The translations under genes and the position numbers were made by a program. This document shows positions 16,812 to 25,840 of a stretch of DNA of 45,496 nt, in pieces. Each line of letters starts with the position of its first letter. Position 1 is the stretch's first letter. The notes beneath the pieces were generated by a model. That model had not been told where the DNA came from and made no database searches. It saw only the letters and a list, made by a program, of their open reading frames with translations. The DNA is from an uncultured Dorea sp. (GTDB taxonomy: Bacteria; Bacillota; Clostridia; Lachnospirales; Lachnospiraceae): the NCBI GenBank assembly GCA_947388185.1, contig CANDQP010000010.1, forward strand, positions 1-45,496, read 5' to 3'.

Positions 16812-18128
16812 ATGAAAAGGAAAGTTATTGCAGCATTAATGGCAGCAACAATGGTATTAGGTTTGGCGGCATGTGGTTCATCAGGCGGAGATTCCGGTGA
16901 CGGCGGCTCAGGCGGTTCTTCATCTGGTTCAGACGGGAATACGATCCGTCTGGTTAATGGTAAGATCGAGATAGACGGCACTTTGAAGAAGCTGGCTGAG
17001 ATGTACAAGGAAGAGACGGGTGTGACGGTAGAGATCGAGTCTATGGGCGGCGGCGTTGATATCCAGGGAACCATCAAGGGTTATTATCAGGCTGGCAATA
17101 TGCCGGATATTTTTGTCAATGCACTTGGACCTGAGTTCAAGAACTGGTCCGGAATGCTGGTAGATATGAGCGATGAGAAATGGGCTTCTGACACAGATAA
17201 CGCATACGTGGACGAAGAAGAAGGAACCATCGGATATCCTTACACTGTAGAGGGAATTGGATTGGCTTATAATAAAGACATCATTGAGAAGGCCGAGATC
17301 GACCCTGCTGCGCTTACAGATACGGCGAAGCTTGAAGAAGCATTCAAGACTCTTGATTCTAAGAAAGACGAGCTTGGACTTGAGGCAGTGGTAGGCTACT
17401 GTGCAGAACCTACGAATCTCTACTGGTCAACAGGGCAGCATGTGTTCGCTAATTATCTGGATGCAGGCCTGGAGCGTGATGACACGACTTACATAGATCT
17501 TCTGAATGACGGCGGAAAATTTGATGAAGATCGTCTTACGGATTTCGCAGAGTATGTAGGCGTCCTGAACGAGTATTCAGATCCGGCATTACTGGTTTCC
17601 GGTACATACGATCAGCAGATCCTGAATTTTGCATCCGGTAAATATGCTTTCGTTACACAGGGTTCCTGGATCGGAGCTACCATGACCACAGATGACAAGG
17701 ATGCATATGATGCGGCAGGTAATTTCGAAGTTGGCATGATTCCTTATGCGTTCCAGGACGGTATCGATACGATCCTCACAAATTCACCTTCCTGGTGGTC
17801 CATCTATTCCGAGGGTAATGTAGATGCGGCAAAGGCATTCTTACAGTGGATGTCAGAGGATACGGCTCAGAAGGTACTGGTTGAGGAAACCGGTTTCATC
17901 AGTCCGTTTAAATCCTGCACCTATGTTGCGTCAGATCCGTTTGCACAGGCAATGGTAGATTACATCTCAGCGGAGAAGACCTCATCCTGGCATTGGCTTG
18001 ATATGAAGGAAGGCTATGCAATGAACTACACAGGTCAGGTGTTTGCAGACTATGCTTCAGGGGCTCTGGACACAGAAGGCTTTATAAAGACAATCCAGCA
18101 GGTTAGTGAGGCTTGCTACGCGAACTAA
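16812..18128 (+). CDS. Sugar ABC transporter substrate-binding lipoprotein
   Basis: 438 residues. The ATG at 16812 is preferred over a GTG at 16800, because TGGAGGA sits at 16801-16807. A lipoprotein signal peptide ends in LGLAAC, with Cys at about residue 20 to be lipidated, followed by a Gly/Ser linker. The rest matches family 1 extracellular sugar-binding proteins (maltose/oligosaccharide type), including the AFVTQGSW region near 280. It delivers oligosaccharide to the two permeases encoded next. A terminator-like hairpin downstream probably makes this protein more abundant than the permeases. Confidence 0.92.
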   Translation: MKRKVIAALMAATMVLGLAACGSSGGDSGDGGSGGSSSGSDGNTIRLVNGKIEIDGTLKKLAEMYKEETGVTVEIESMGGGVDIQGTIKGYYQAGNMPDIFVNALGPEFKNWSGMLVDMSDEKWASDTDNAYVDEEEGTIGYPYTVEGIGLAYNKDIIEKAEIDPAALTDTAKLEEAFKTLDSKKDELGLEAVVGYCAEPTNLYWSTGQHVFANYLDAGLERDDTTYIDLLNDGGKFDEDRLTDFAEYVGVLNEYSDPALLVSGTYDQQILNFASGKYAFVTQGSWIGATMTTDDKDAYDAAGNFEVGMIPYAFQDGIDTILTNSPSWWSIYSEGNVDAAKAFLQWMSEDTAQKVLVEETGFISPFKSCTYVASDPFAQAMVDYISAEKTSSWHWLDMKEGYAMNYTGQVFADYASGALDTEGFIKTIQQVSEACYAN

Positions 18129-18172
18129 TTTTACGAGGGTGATCCCTTGGAATTAGACCACTGTTTATGGGT

Positions 18173-18201
18173 GGACGGCAGCGGCTGCTGCCGTCCTTTT
18201 T
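18173..18201 (+). terminator. Intra-operon terminator/attenuator after the binding protein gene
   Basis: A 10-bp perfect stem GGACGGCAGC (18173-18182)/GCTGCCGTCC (18187-18196) with a GGCT loop, followed by TTTTT (18197-18201). Further small hairpins follow before the permease gene: 18213-18234, 18231-18244 and 18248-18261. The last contains a second copy of CTGCCGTCC (18252-18260). Confidence 0.8.
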
Positions 18202-18298
18202 GATATCCATTAGGGCATCCCGTAATGTATGCCCCTGACGGGGCGGGCGGACTGCCGTCCGATAAAGTTATAAAAAATGAGAGAGAGGAGCTGTAACA

Positions 18299-19363
18299 AT
18301 GGCTGAAAACTCAAATAAAACAAAACTGTTGTCCTATGTTCTTCTTGCCGCCGGAATTGCCGGCTTGGCGTTTGCGCTGGTTTTAGATTTCAGCGGCAGC
18401 AGCGCCGGCTTCAGAGGGCCTCTTCTGGTAGCCGGAGCAATCGTATTCCTGGTCGGTCTGTATTTCTTCCCGACCGTAGAACATCACCGCAGTATTATTA
18501 ATTTTATATTCCTGTTTCCGCTGTTATTTACATTTGCCGTGACGGTATTGATTCCGCTGGCGCTTGGTATTGTATATTCATTCACAGACTGGAATGGAAT
18601 CCGGCTGACAGGATTTGTGGGATTCAGCAATTACGCGACCATGTTCAAGGATCCTTCTTTTGTATGGTCCGTGCTGCTTACATTTTTATTTGTTATATTT
18701 AACATGGTACTGATCAATGTGATCGGTTTTATGCTTGCCCTGCTCTGTACGTCGAAGATGAGAGGGATCAACTTCTTTCGGGCATCTTATTTTCTCCCGA
18801 ACCTGATCGGCGGTATCGTACTTGGTTATATCTGGCAGTTCGTGTTCAACAATGTGCTGATCCAGATCACATCCAAGTGGGGGATGATGAACTCGATTCT
18901 GGCAAATACGAAGACAGCGTTCGCCGCTATCGTAGTCGTATACATCTGGCAGTACGCCGGTTATATCATGCTGATCTATGTGACGGGACTTACGACCGTT
19001 CCTAAGGACGTGCTGGAAGCATCCCAGATCGACGGGGCAAACGCGCTGACGACGCTGTTCAAGATCAAGATTCCGATGATCGCTTCTACAGTTACGATCT
19101 GTACCTTCCTGACGCTGACATCAGCGTTCAAGCAGTTTGACGTGAATATGGCGCTGACCAACGGTACCGGATCTGTGGCAGATTTCATGGGAAGTTATCT
19201 GACTAACGGTACGCAGATGCTCGCCCTTAATATCTACAATACGGCGATCACGAAGAACAGCTATGCACTTGGACAGGCGAAGGCCGTTCTGTTCTTCATC
19301 ATTCTGGCATGTGTATCGATCATCCAGGTTCGTATATCCAACAGCAAGGAGGTGGAATTGTAA
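18299..19363 (+). CDS. Sugar ABC transporter permease (MalF-like)
   Basis: 354 residues with about eight membrane segments. Two extra N-terminal helices (about 10-60) precede the usual six-helix core. The cytoplasmic EAA loop that docks the ATPase is seen as EASQIDGANALTTLFKIKIP (about 238-257). AGAGAGGAG precedes the ATG. Its TAA overlaps the next ATG by one base (TAATG), so both permeases should be made in equal amounts. Confidence 0.93.
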   Translation: MAENSNKTKLLSYVLLAAGIAGLAFALVLDFSGSSAGFRGPLLVAGAIVFLVGLYFFPTVEHHRSIINFIFLFPLLFTFAVTVLIPLALGIVYSFTDWNGIRLTGFVGFSNYATMFKDPSFVWSVLLTFLFVIFNMVLINVIGFMLALLCTSKMRGINFFRASYFLPNLIGGIVLGYIWQFVFNNVLIQITSKWGMMNSILANTKTAFAAIVVVYIWQYAGYIMLIYVTGLTTVPKDVLEASQIDGANALTTLFKIKIPMIASTVTICTFLTLTSAFKQFDVNMALTNGTGSVADFMGSYLTNGTQMLALNIYNTAITKNSYALGQAKAVLFFIILACVSIIQVRISNSKEVEL

Positions 19364-20223
19364 TGGGAATGAAGAAATCGAGCAAAATCATTTTTACAAT
19401 TCTTGGTACGATAGTTGCAATATATACACTGTTCCCGTTCTATCTGGTTGTGCTGAATACCTTTAAGAATGCCAACGGTATCGTAGCCAATCCGGTAGGC
19501 TTTGGCGGGGTAAGCTTTTCACAGTTAATGGCGAATATTTCTGCCGTAGTGAACAACTCTAACTTTAATTTCTGGTATGCATTCGGAACATCCGTGATCA
19601 TTACGGTGCTGTCTCTGGTATTACTGGCGCTTTTCGGCGGTATGGCTGCGTGGGTAATCTGCCGGAATAAGACCAAATGGTCAACGGCTATCTATATGGT
19701 ATTTATTGCGTCCATGATCATCCCGTTCCAGGTTGTCATGCTGCCGTTGATCTCTACGTTCCGTGATGTGAGCCAGTTTATCGGGATCTCCATGCTGCAG
19801 TCCATCCCGGGTATCGTATTCGCGTACTGCGGCTTTGGCGGGGCCATGACCGTATTCATCCTGACCGGTTTTATCAAGGGTATCCCTTATGAGCTGGAAG
19901 AAGCGGCGGCCATCGACGGATGTTCCCCGGAAGGAACCTTCTTCCGCATCATCTTCCCGCTTCTGACACCGGTCATCACGACCGTTACCATCTTAAATGG
20001 TATGTGGATCTGGAATGACTACCTGCTTCCGTCACTGATGCTTGGTCAGAACGGTAAGGTAAAGACTCTCCCGGTTGCGGTGCAGGCTTTCGTTGGATCC
20101 TATGTAAAACAGTGGGATCTGATCCTGACGGCTGCACTTCTGGCTATTGTTCCTATGATCGTGATCTTCCTGGTTGCCCAGAAGCAGATCATGAACGGAA
20201 TGGTAGAAGGCGCGATCAAGTAA
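19363..20223 (+). CDS. Sugar ABC transporter permease (MalG-like)
   Basis: 286 residues from the ATG at 19363, which has AAGGAGGTGG at 19347-19356. An upstream in-frame ATG at 19309 lies inside the previous gene and lacks a ribosome site. Six membrane helices and the EAA motif EEAAAIDGCSPEGTFFRI (about 180-197) identify it as the second half of the CUT1-type channel. Confidence 0.93.
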   Translation: MGMKKSSKIIFTILGTIVAIYTLFPFYLVVLNTFKNANGIVANPVGFGGVSFSQLMANISAVVNNSNFNFWYAFGTSVIITVLSLVLLALFGGMAAWVICRNKTKWSTAIYMVFIASMIIPFQVVMLPLISTFRDVSQFIGISMLQSIPGIVFAYCGFGGAMTVFILTGFIKGIPYELEEAAAIDGCSPEGTFFRIIFPLLTPVITTVTILNGMWIWNDYLLPSLMLGQNGKVKTLPVAVQAFVGSYVKQWDLILTAALLAIVPMIVIFLVAQKQIMNGMVEGAIK

Positions 20224-20248
20224 ATATTTCATATGGAAGGAGTCTGCT

Positions 20249-20947
20249 ATGAATTTGTTCGATATGAATGGACCGTTGATGTACAATCTGGGGAAATTAG
20301 CCAATATATTCCTGTGTAATGTGTTGTTCTGCCTGTTTTCGCTGCCGCTTTTTACGATCGGGGCGGCGCTGTCGGCATTATTTGCCTGTATGCAGGCGAT
20401 CTGGGACGAAGACGAGGACGACATTATCGCGAAGCAGTATTGGAACGCATTTAAGCAGAATTTCAGACAAGGGACGGCGATCTGGATGATCTGCCTGTTG
20501 GCGGCCGCTTTCCTTGGGATCTATTACTTTATTGTAACCAGCATGACGGGAACGATGGGGAAAGTATACAGGATCAGCTTCTTCATGATGTGCGTGATCT
20601 TCCTGTTCGGATTCCAGTATCTTTTCCCGCTGCAGGCGAGATATAGAAACAGTGTGAGAAATACCTTGAAAAATGCATGGCTTCTAAGTATCGCGGCGCT
20701 GCCGTGGACCGTGCTCAGCATCCTGCTTACGGCAGGGGCTGTGTATTTGTCCTTCTTCATGAATCCAAACGGCGTAAGCCTTGCAGTGTTCCTGTGGGGA
20801 ACACTGGGATTCGGGATCGTAGCATATCTGAACAGTATCTTCTTCAAGAAGGCATTTCAGATGATCGATCCGGAGAAGTTAGAGGCGGCCCATGAAGCCC
20901 CCAGTGAGGCGCTGTTTATTGACGAGGAGCATGCAGGCTTCTTCTGA
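20249..20947 (+). CDS. DUF624 (YesL-like) membrane protein
   Basis: 232 residues. It begins with the family-typical MNLFDMNGPLMYNLGKLANI and has about five membrane segments (about 25-50, 75-95, 110-130, 150-172, 177-195). DUF624 proteins are common in carbohydrate ABC operons of Firmicutes; their exact task is unknown. It lies between the permeases and the ATPase, with GGAAGGAG before the start. Confidence 0.88.
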   Translation: MNLFDMNGPLMYNLGKLANIFLCNVLFCLFSLPLFTIGAALSALFACMQAIWDEDEDDIIAKQYWNAFKQNFRQGTAIWMICLLAAAFLGIYYFIVTSMTGTMGKVYRISFFMMCVIFLFGFQYLFPLQARYRNSVRNTLKNAWLLSIAALPWTVLSILLTAGAVYLSFFMNPNGVSLAVFLWGTLGFGIVAYLNSIFFKKAFQMIDPEKLEAAHEAPSEALFIDEEHAGFF

Positions 20948-20981
20948 ATAGAAGACTAAAATAACTTGGAGGAGAATGATT

Positions 20982-22082
20982 ATGGCTTCGATCAGTTTTA
21001 AAAATGTAACAAAGACTTATGATGGAGCGGCATCTCCGGTTGTCCCGAATCTGAACCTGGAGATCAAGGATAAGGAATTCATTATCCTGGTAGGCCCGTC
21101 GGGATGCGGGAAGTCCACCACTCTGCGTATGATCGCGGGGCTTGAGACCATCACGGAAGGTGAAGTATATATCGGCGACCGGATTGTGAACAAGGTACCG
21201 CCAAAGGACCGCGACATCGCGATGGTGTTCCAGAATTATGCGCTCTATCCTCATATGAATGTGTATAAGAATATTTCTTTCGGTCTGAATCTGCGCAAAG
21301 AAGACAAGGCCGAGATTGACCGCCGCGTGCACGAGGCGGCGAAGATCCTGGACCTTGAGCATCTTCTGACCCGCAAACCCAAGGAGCTCTCAGGCGGTCA
21401 GCGCCAGAGGGTGGCGCTTGGACGTGCAATGGTCCGCAATCCTGCCGTGTTCCTTCTGGATGAGCCGCTGTCCAATCTGGACGCCAAGCTTCGTGCTTCC
21501 ATGAGGACGGAGATCGCCAAGCTTCATCAGAAGTTAGATATTACCTTCGTGTATGTTACCCATGACCAGACGGAGGCTATGACGATGGGCGACCGGATCG
21601 TGGTTATGAAGGAAGGGATCGTCCAGCAGTTTGATACGCCGCAGGTTCTCTATGATACGCCGGACAATCTGTTTGTTGCCGGATTTATCGGAAGCCCGCA
21701 GATGAATTTCATGGATGCGCAGATCGTACAGGAGGGAAGTAACCTCTATGCGGTCGTTAAGAATAATAAGCTTCTGGTACCGGATTTCAAGAAGAAGGCT
21801 CTTGCGCCTTATGCCGGGAAATCTGTGATCATGGGACTTCGTCTGGAGGATTTTCTTCCGAAGGAGAAGATGACGAAGGATAATACGCTGAATGCGGAGA
21901 TGAATTTCAGTGAATTGATGGGGGCGGATTACCATCTGCATCTGACGGTAGAGAATATTCCGGTGACCGTGAAGATCCCGTCATCGGAGAAACCGCTTGA
22001 GAAAGGGGCTGCTAAGATCGCTGCCAATATGGAGAAAGCACATTTCTTCGATAAGGAGACAGAGAAGGCGATCTGTCATTAG
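20982..22082 (+). CDS. Sugar ABC transporter ATP-binding protein (MsmK/UgpC type)
   Basis: 366 residues from the ATG at 20982; TGGAGGAG ends at 20974, too close to the alternative ATG at 20976. It has Walker A GPSGCGKST (about 37-45), Q-loop, signature LSGGQRQR (about 133-140), Walker B VFLLDEPLSN and switch His in VTHDQTEA, then a C-terminal TOBE-like regulatory domain. It would power the two permeases just upstream. Many Firmicutes keep this ATPase elsewhere and share it between importers, so it may also serve other systems. Confidence 0.94.
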   Translation: MASISFKNVTKTYDGAASPVVPNLNLEIKDKEFIILVGPSGCGKSTTLRMIAGLETITEGEVYIGDRIVNKVPPKDRDIAMVFQNYALYPHMNVYKNISFGLNLRKEDKAEIDRRVHEAAKILDLEHLLTRKPKELSGGQRQRVALGRAMVRNPAVFLLDEPLSNLDAKLRASMRTEIAKLHQKLDITFVYVTHDQTEAMTMGDRIVVMKEGIVQQFDTPQVLYDTPDNLFVAGFIGSPQMNFMDAQIVQEGSNLYAVVKNNKLLVPDFKKKALAPYAGKSVIMGLRLEDFLPKEKMTKDNTLNAEMNFSELMGADYHLHLTVENIPVTVKIPSSEKPLEKGAAKIAANMEKAHFFDKETEKAICH

Positions 22083-22134
22083 CGAAAGATAGCTGGTAAG
22101 CTGTTACACGAATGTAAGTAAAGAGGTAGATAAA

Positions 22135-23694
22135 ATGGTTGAATGGTTAAAAAATGCAGTATTCTATGAGATCTATCCGCAGTCTTTCGCGGATACGAAT
22201 GCGGACGGAATCGGGGATATCCAGGGGATCATCGATCATCTGGGTTATATTGCTGAGCTTGGATGTAATGCGATCTGGCTGAACCCCTGCTTTGAGTCGC
22301 CGTTTTTGGACGCGGGATATGATGTATCTGATTATATGAAGGTGGCTCCCCGCTATGGAACCAATGCAGATCTTAAGAGGTTATTTGATGAGATTCATAA
22401 GAGGGATATGCATGTGTTGTTGGATCTGGTTCCGGGGCATACGTCCTGGGAGCATGAGTGGTTCAAGGAATCTTTAAAACCGGAGAAGAACTCCTGCTCA
22501 GGCCGGTACGTGTGGACGGACGATGCATGGACGGAATTCGAAGGAGATGAGAACATCCGGGGATTCCTTCGGGGAATGAGTCAGAGGAACGGCTGTGTGG
22601 CGGTGAATTTCTATGCGCATCAGCCATGTTTGAATTACGGATGCTATAAGGTAGAGAATCCGCACTGGCAGCAGCCTATGGATTCGGAGGATGCGCTGGC
22701 AACCCGCGAGGCAATCAAGGATGTGATGCGGTTCTGGCTTAAGATGGGCTGTGACGGATTCCGTGTGGATATGGCGGGCTCTCTTGTGAAGAACGATCCC
22801 GAGCAGGAAGGTACGATTGCACTGTGGAGCGATTTCCGTGATTTCCTGGATAAGGAATTTCCGGAGGCGGCTATGATCTCCGAGTGGGGACAGCCGGACA
22901 GGTCCTTAAGGTCCGGATATCACATGGATTTCATGCTTCACTTCGGACCGAGCCACTATACGGATCTGTACCATGCGGATAATCCGTATTTCTCCCGTGA
23001 GGGGAAGGGTAATGCGAAGGCATTCATCGATTATTATAAGAAATGCTATGAGCCGACCAACGGCAGAGGTATGATCTGTATGCCGTCCGGCAATCATGAT
23101 ATGGAGCGTCTCACCAACTGGCTGGACGATGGAGAGGTGAAGATCGTATTCGCATTCATCCTGTCGCTGCCGGGTGCGCCGTTCATCTATTATGGAGACG
23201 AACTTGGCATGAAGTATCTCAAGGATGTGGTGTCTGTGGAAGGCGGCTATATCCGTACAGGATCCCGCTCTCCGATGCAGTGGAACGGCGGACTGAATGC
23301 CGGATTCTCTGAGGCGAAGGCAGATGAGCTGTATATTCCGATCGATCCGGATGAGAACCGTCCGACGGCCGAGAATCAGATGGCAGACCCCGATTCTGTG
23401 TACCATGAGGTGAAGAAGCTGATCGGCATCCGCCAGGCGACGAAGGTACTGCAGAGCGAGGCGAAGGTAGAATTCCTCTACTGCGAGGAGAATGCATATC
23501 CTCTGGCGTACAGGAGGTATAATGACGAGGAATCAGTGCTGATCGTCGTCAATCCGTCCGGGAAGGACGCAAGCTTCGCTTACGATGGGAAATTAGGCGA
23601 AGTGATCTATCAGAACGGCAAAGATGCTGTGCTTGAGAATGGAGTGTTAACGATTCCGGGGGCGACGGCTGTGTTTGTAAGAGAAGAGAAGTAG
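22135..23694 (+). CDS. GH13 alpha-glucosidase/alpha-amylase family enzyme, intracellular
   Basis: 519 residues, no signal peptide. The GH13 conserved regions are: I, DLVPGHTS (about 100-107); II, GFRVDMAGS with the nucleophile Asp; III, MISEWG with the acid/base Glu; IV, PSGNHDMER with the transition-state Asp. Region I has Gly where most GH13 enzymes have Asn (NH). The C-terminus has the beta domain. It is the last gene of the ABC operon (52 nt after the ATPase), so it should cleave the imported sugar. It is only distantly like the two GH13_31 enzymes further on, and the linkage it cuts cannot be assigned. Confidence 0.88.
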   Translation: MVEWLKNAVFYEIYPQSFADTNADGIGDIQGIIDHLGYIAELGCNAIWLNPCFESPFLDAGYDVSDYMKVAPRYGTNADLKRLFDEIHKRDMHVLLDLVPGHTSWEHEWFKESLKPEKNSCSGRYVWTDDAWTEFEGDENIRGFLRGMSQRNGCVAVNFYAHQPCLNYGCYKVENPHWQQPMDSEDALATREAIKDVMRFWLKMGCDGFRVDMAGSLVKNDPEQEGTIALWSDFRDFLDKEFPEAAMISEWGQPDRSLRSGYHMDFMLHFGPSHYTDLYHADNPYFSREGKGNAKAFIDYYKKCYEPTNGRGMICMPSGNHDMERLTNWLDDGEVKIVFAFILSLPGAPFIYYGDELGMKYLKDVVSVEGGYIRTGSRSPMQWNGGLNAGFSEAKADELYIPIDPDENRPTAENQMADPDSVYHEVKKLIGIRQATKVLQSEAKVEFLYCEENAYPLAYRRYNDEESVLIVVNPSGKDASFAYDGKLGEVIYQNGKDAVLENGVLTIPGATAVFVREEK

Positions 23695-23706
23695 TATTGT
23701 GGGAAT

Positions 23707-23745
23707 AAGGGCTTCCGAACACGTGTGGTGTGTTCAGGAGCCCTT
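23707..23745. terminator. Bidirectional hairpin between convergent genes
   Basis: AAGGGCTTCCGAACAC (23707-23722) pairs with GTGTTCAGGAGCCCTT (23730-23745) over 16 positions with one mismatch and one wobble. It sits between the GH13 gene and the convergent AAA-ATPase gene. The T-run is poor on both strands. Confidence 0.65.
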
Positions 23746-23748
23746 GAT

Positions 23749-25455
23749 TTATGATTCCATAGCATATGATATTTGGCAGCTTTTCTTATAACATGCAATT
23801 GCGTATTTGTGAATTGTCTGCATTCCATCTTGTTTTAAGGATTCAATGTATCCATTGTCTTCTATCTGTGTCATTGCCTTGGTACAAGTCTGATCATATT
23901 TTCCATCCTCAGCGTACTTAACTTCAAATACACATCCAATTTTCAGCGCCGGAACTTCCAGCCTGATATCAGTATATCCTGTTCCCGATTCTGCATTCGA
24001 TGTGACACTCCAGTTCCCTTCTGCCCGTAATAGACCAAGCAACATGCCGTGGTAGAAGTTTTCTTTCATTTCTTTTCTGACATACGTATCCCGGATACTG
24101 AGTGACAGAGCCATGAATTCGTTAAATAATCGCTGTACTTCTTCATATTCGCCTGCTTTTATCGCTTCACAGAATTGCTTCCATTTAGATGTGTCGTTTA
24201 TGATCTTCATCCTGAACCAGGAACGAATCTTCTTTTCATAGATTCCCCGTACTTCACGATTAGGAATTACAAGCTTGTGCACGCCGTTCTTAGGTTTATC
24301 AGCATCGGTCAAGTATCCTGTTGCGAAAAGTACACTCCACAGATAAGTTTGACGGGTCTCGAGATCATCGCTGTCGAGATCGGTATAAGTCAATTCCGGA
24401 ATCAGAACCTTCTCGACTGCTTCACCAGAAATCAGAGACTCTATCTGACTCTTAGTCGTCTCTGTTGCCGTTGCCAGAATATCCTGCACAATTGTGTTAC
24501 TGCTGCTGTTTTCCCAATGGGCTTCCATTGGGGCATCCTTTGCCTCTGAAAATTTGTCACATTGATTGATTACATCCCATGGACAATACACGTCTATCTG
24601 TCCGAATCTATATCCGTCATACCATTCCTTCATAATATCATATTTTTCTTCCAGACTATAATAATGGAGGAGAGCCCTGACTTCATCTGCAGTAAATCCA
24701 AAATATTCTGCAAAGCGTACATCGGATATCGTTCTTACCTTAAAATTATTCAGCCCCGTGAAAATACTTTCTTTTGCGATCCTCAGACATCCCGTGATCA
24801 CAGCAAAATATAGATATGGGTTTGTCTTAAATACCTGGCTGAACATGGAGCGGATCAGTCTTACCATCTCAGGATAAAAACCATCCTGGTATGATTTGTC
24901 AAGAGGGACATCATATTCATCGATTAAGACAATGACCGGAGTCTCATAGTGCTTGAAAAGAAGTTCAGTCAAAACTCTCAAGCTTCTGTGAAGATCGGAT
25001 GCCTTTGTGAAATCCTCTTCCAACAGATAATCCAGCCGTTTCTTATCAGCATGTGTCAGTCTGTCACTCTCCCAAAGTTCCCGAAAACGTCGGGCTTCTT
25101 CGCTGATCACACTTCCCAGCATGTCATATGCTGTCTGAAATTCCATACCTTCAACATCCTTCAAACTGACGGAAACAACCGGATATTTCCCCATATACCG
25201 CTTACAGATCTCAGTTTCTCTGGAAATCTCTAATCCGTCGAACAGCGCCGGGTCTGTTCCGATCTCAAAGAAACTCTTCAGCATATCCATGTTCAGGCTC
25301 TTGCCAAAGCGTCTGGGTCTTGTAAACAAATTAATGCTTCCTCTTGAGTTCAGCAGATCACGGATAAATCCTGTCTTGTCCACATAGTAGAAATCATCTC
25401 TCTTGAAATCCTTAAAATATTCAATTCCGATTGGTAGTTTCTTTCTGGTCTCCAT
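23749..25455 (-). CDS. AAA-ATPase-like/PD-(D/E)XK nuclease-fold protein
   Basis: 568 residues with the two-domain layout of the AAA-ATPase_like plus PDDEXK_9 (DUF1703) family. The N-terminus has LPIGIEYFKDF, YVDKTGFI and the P-loop variant TRPRRFGKS (about 45-53), then Walker B IVLIDEYDVPL and a sensor-like VITGCLRIAKES. The C-terminus has a nuclease-like core: Asp in GYTDIRL and E-x-K in VFEVKY (about 525). The family is abundant in gut bacteria and its function is unknown. It is more AT-rich than its neighbours and convergent with the sugar operon, which suggests a later insertion. Confidence 0.88.
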   Translation of the reverse strand: METRKKLPIGIEYFKDFKRDDFYYVDKTGFIRDLLNSRGSINLFTRPRRFGKSLNMDMLKSFFEIGTDPALFDGLEISRETEICKRYMGKYPVVSVSLKDVEGMEFQTAYDMLGSVISEEARRFRELWESDRLTHADKKRLDYLLEEDFTKASDLHRSLRVLTELLFKHYETPVIVLIDEYDVPLDKSYQDGFYPEMVRLIRSMFSQVFKTNPYLYFAVITGCLRIAKESIFTGLNNFKVRTISDVRFAEYFGFTADEVRALLHYYSLEEKYDIMKEWYDGYRFGQIDVYCPWDVINQCDKFSEAKDAPMEAHWENSSSNTIVQDILATATETTKSQIESLISGEAVEKVLIPELTYTDLDSDDLETRQTYLWSVLFATGYLTDADKPKNGVHKLVIPNREVRGIYEKKIRSWFRMKIINDTSKWKQFCEAIKAGEYEEVQRLFNEFMALSLSIRDTYVRKEMKENFYHGMLLGLLRAEGNWSVTSNAESGTGYTDIRLEVPALKIGCVFEVKYAEDGKYDQTCTKAMTQIEDNGYIESLKQDGMQTIHKYAIACYKKSCQISYAMES

Positions 25456-25840
25456 GATATCTGCCCCCTTAGTTTGCGGCTTATCAATTCTGTTATTGAC
25501 AGTATAACATAATTATTTGATTTTAACAGTGTGATTTTAACAATGGAAATGATTATATTGAATATGGACTTGAAACAATAGTGGGAAAATAATGATGCAG
25601 TGACTCATGCTTGCATGCACATTTGACTGGAGATTTCCATGACCGAGCGAGTAGAATAACAATAATCGAAAAATACCCTGAATTGACTTTACCCCATTGT
25701 TTGTACTGCTTTTTTTTGTTATAGTAGAACTATAACGAAATCATTACAATCAGATATAAATGCCTCAAAAGATGTACAGGGAGTATCAATTGTGAACATA
25801 AAATCCGATATCTCATCAACTATAGGAAGGAGGTCCGCAG
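25456..25840. other. Intergenic region between divergent AAA/PD-(D/E)XK genes
   Basis: 385 nt, AT-rich, no ORF of note. A possible plus-strand promoter is TTGTTT (25698-25703), 16 nt, TATAGT (25720-25725). The -10 lies in a 7-bp dyad, GTTATAG/CTATAAC (25719-25737), that could be an operator. No tRNA or transposon end is seen. Confidence 0.4.
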
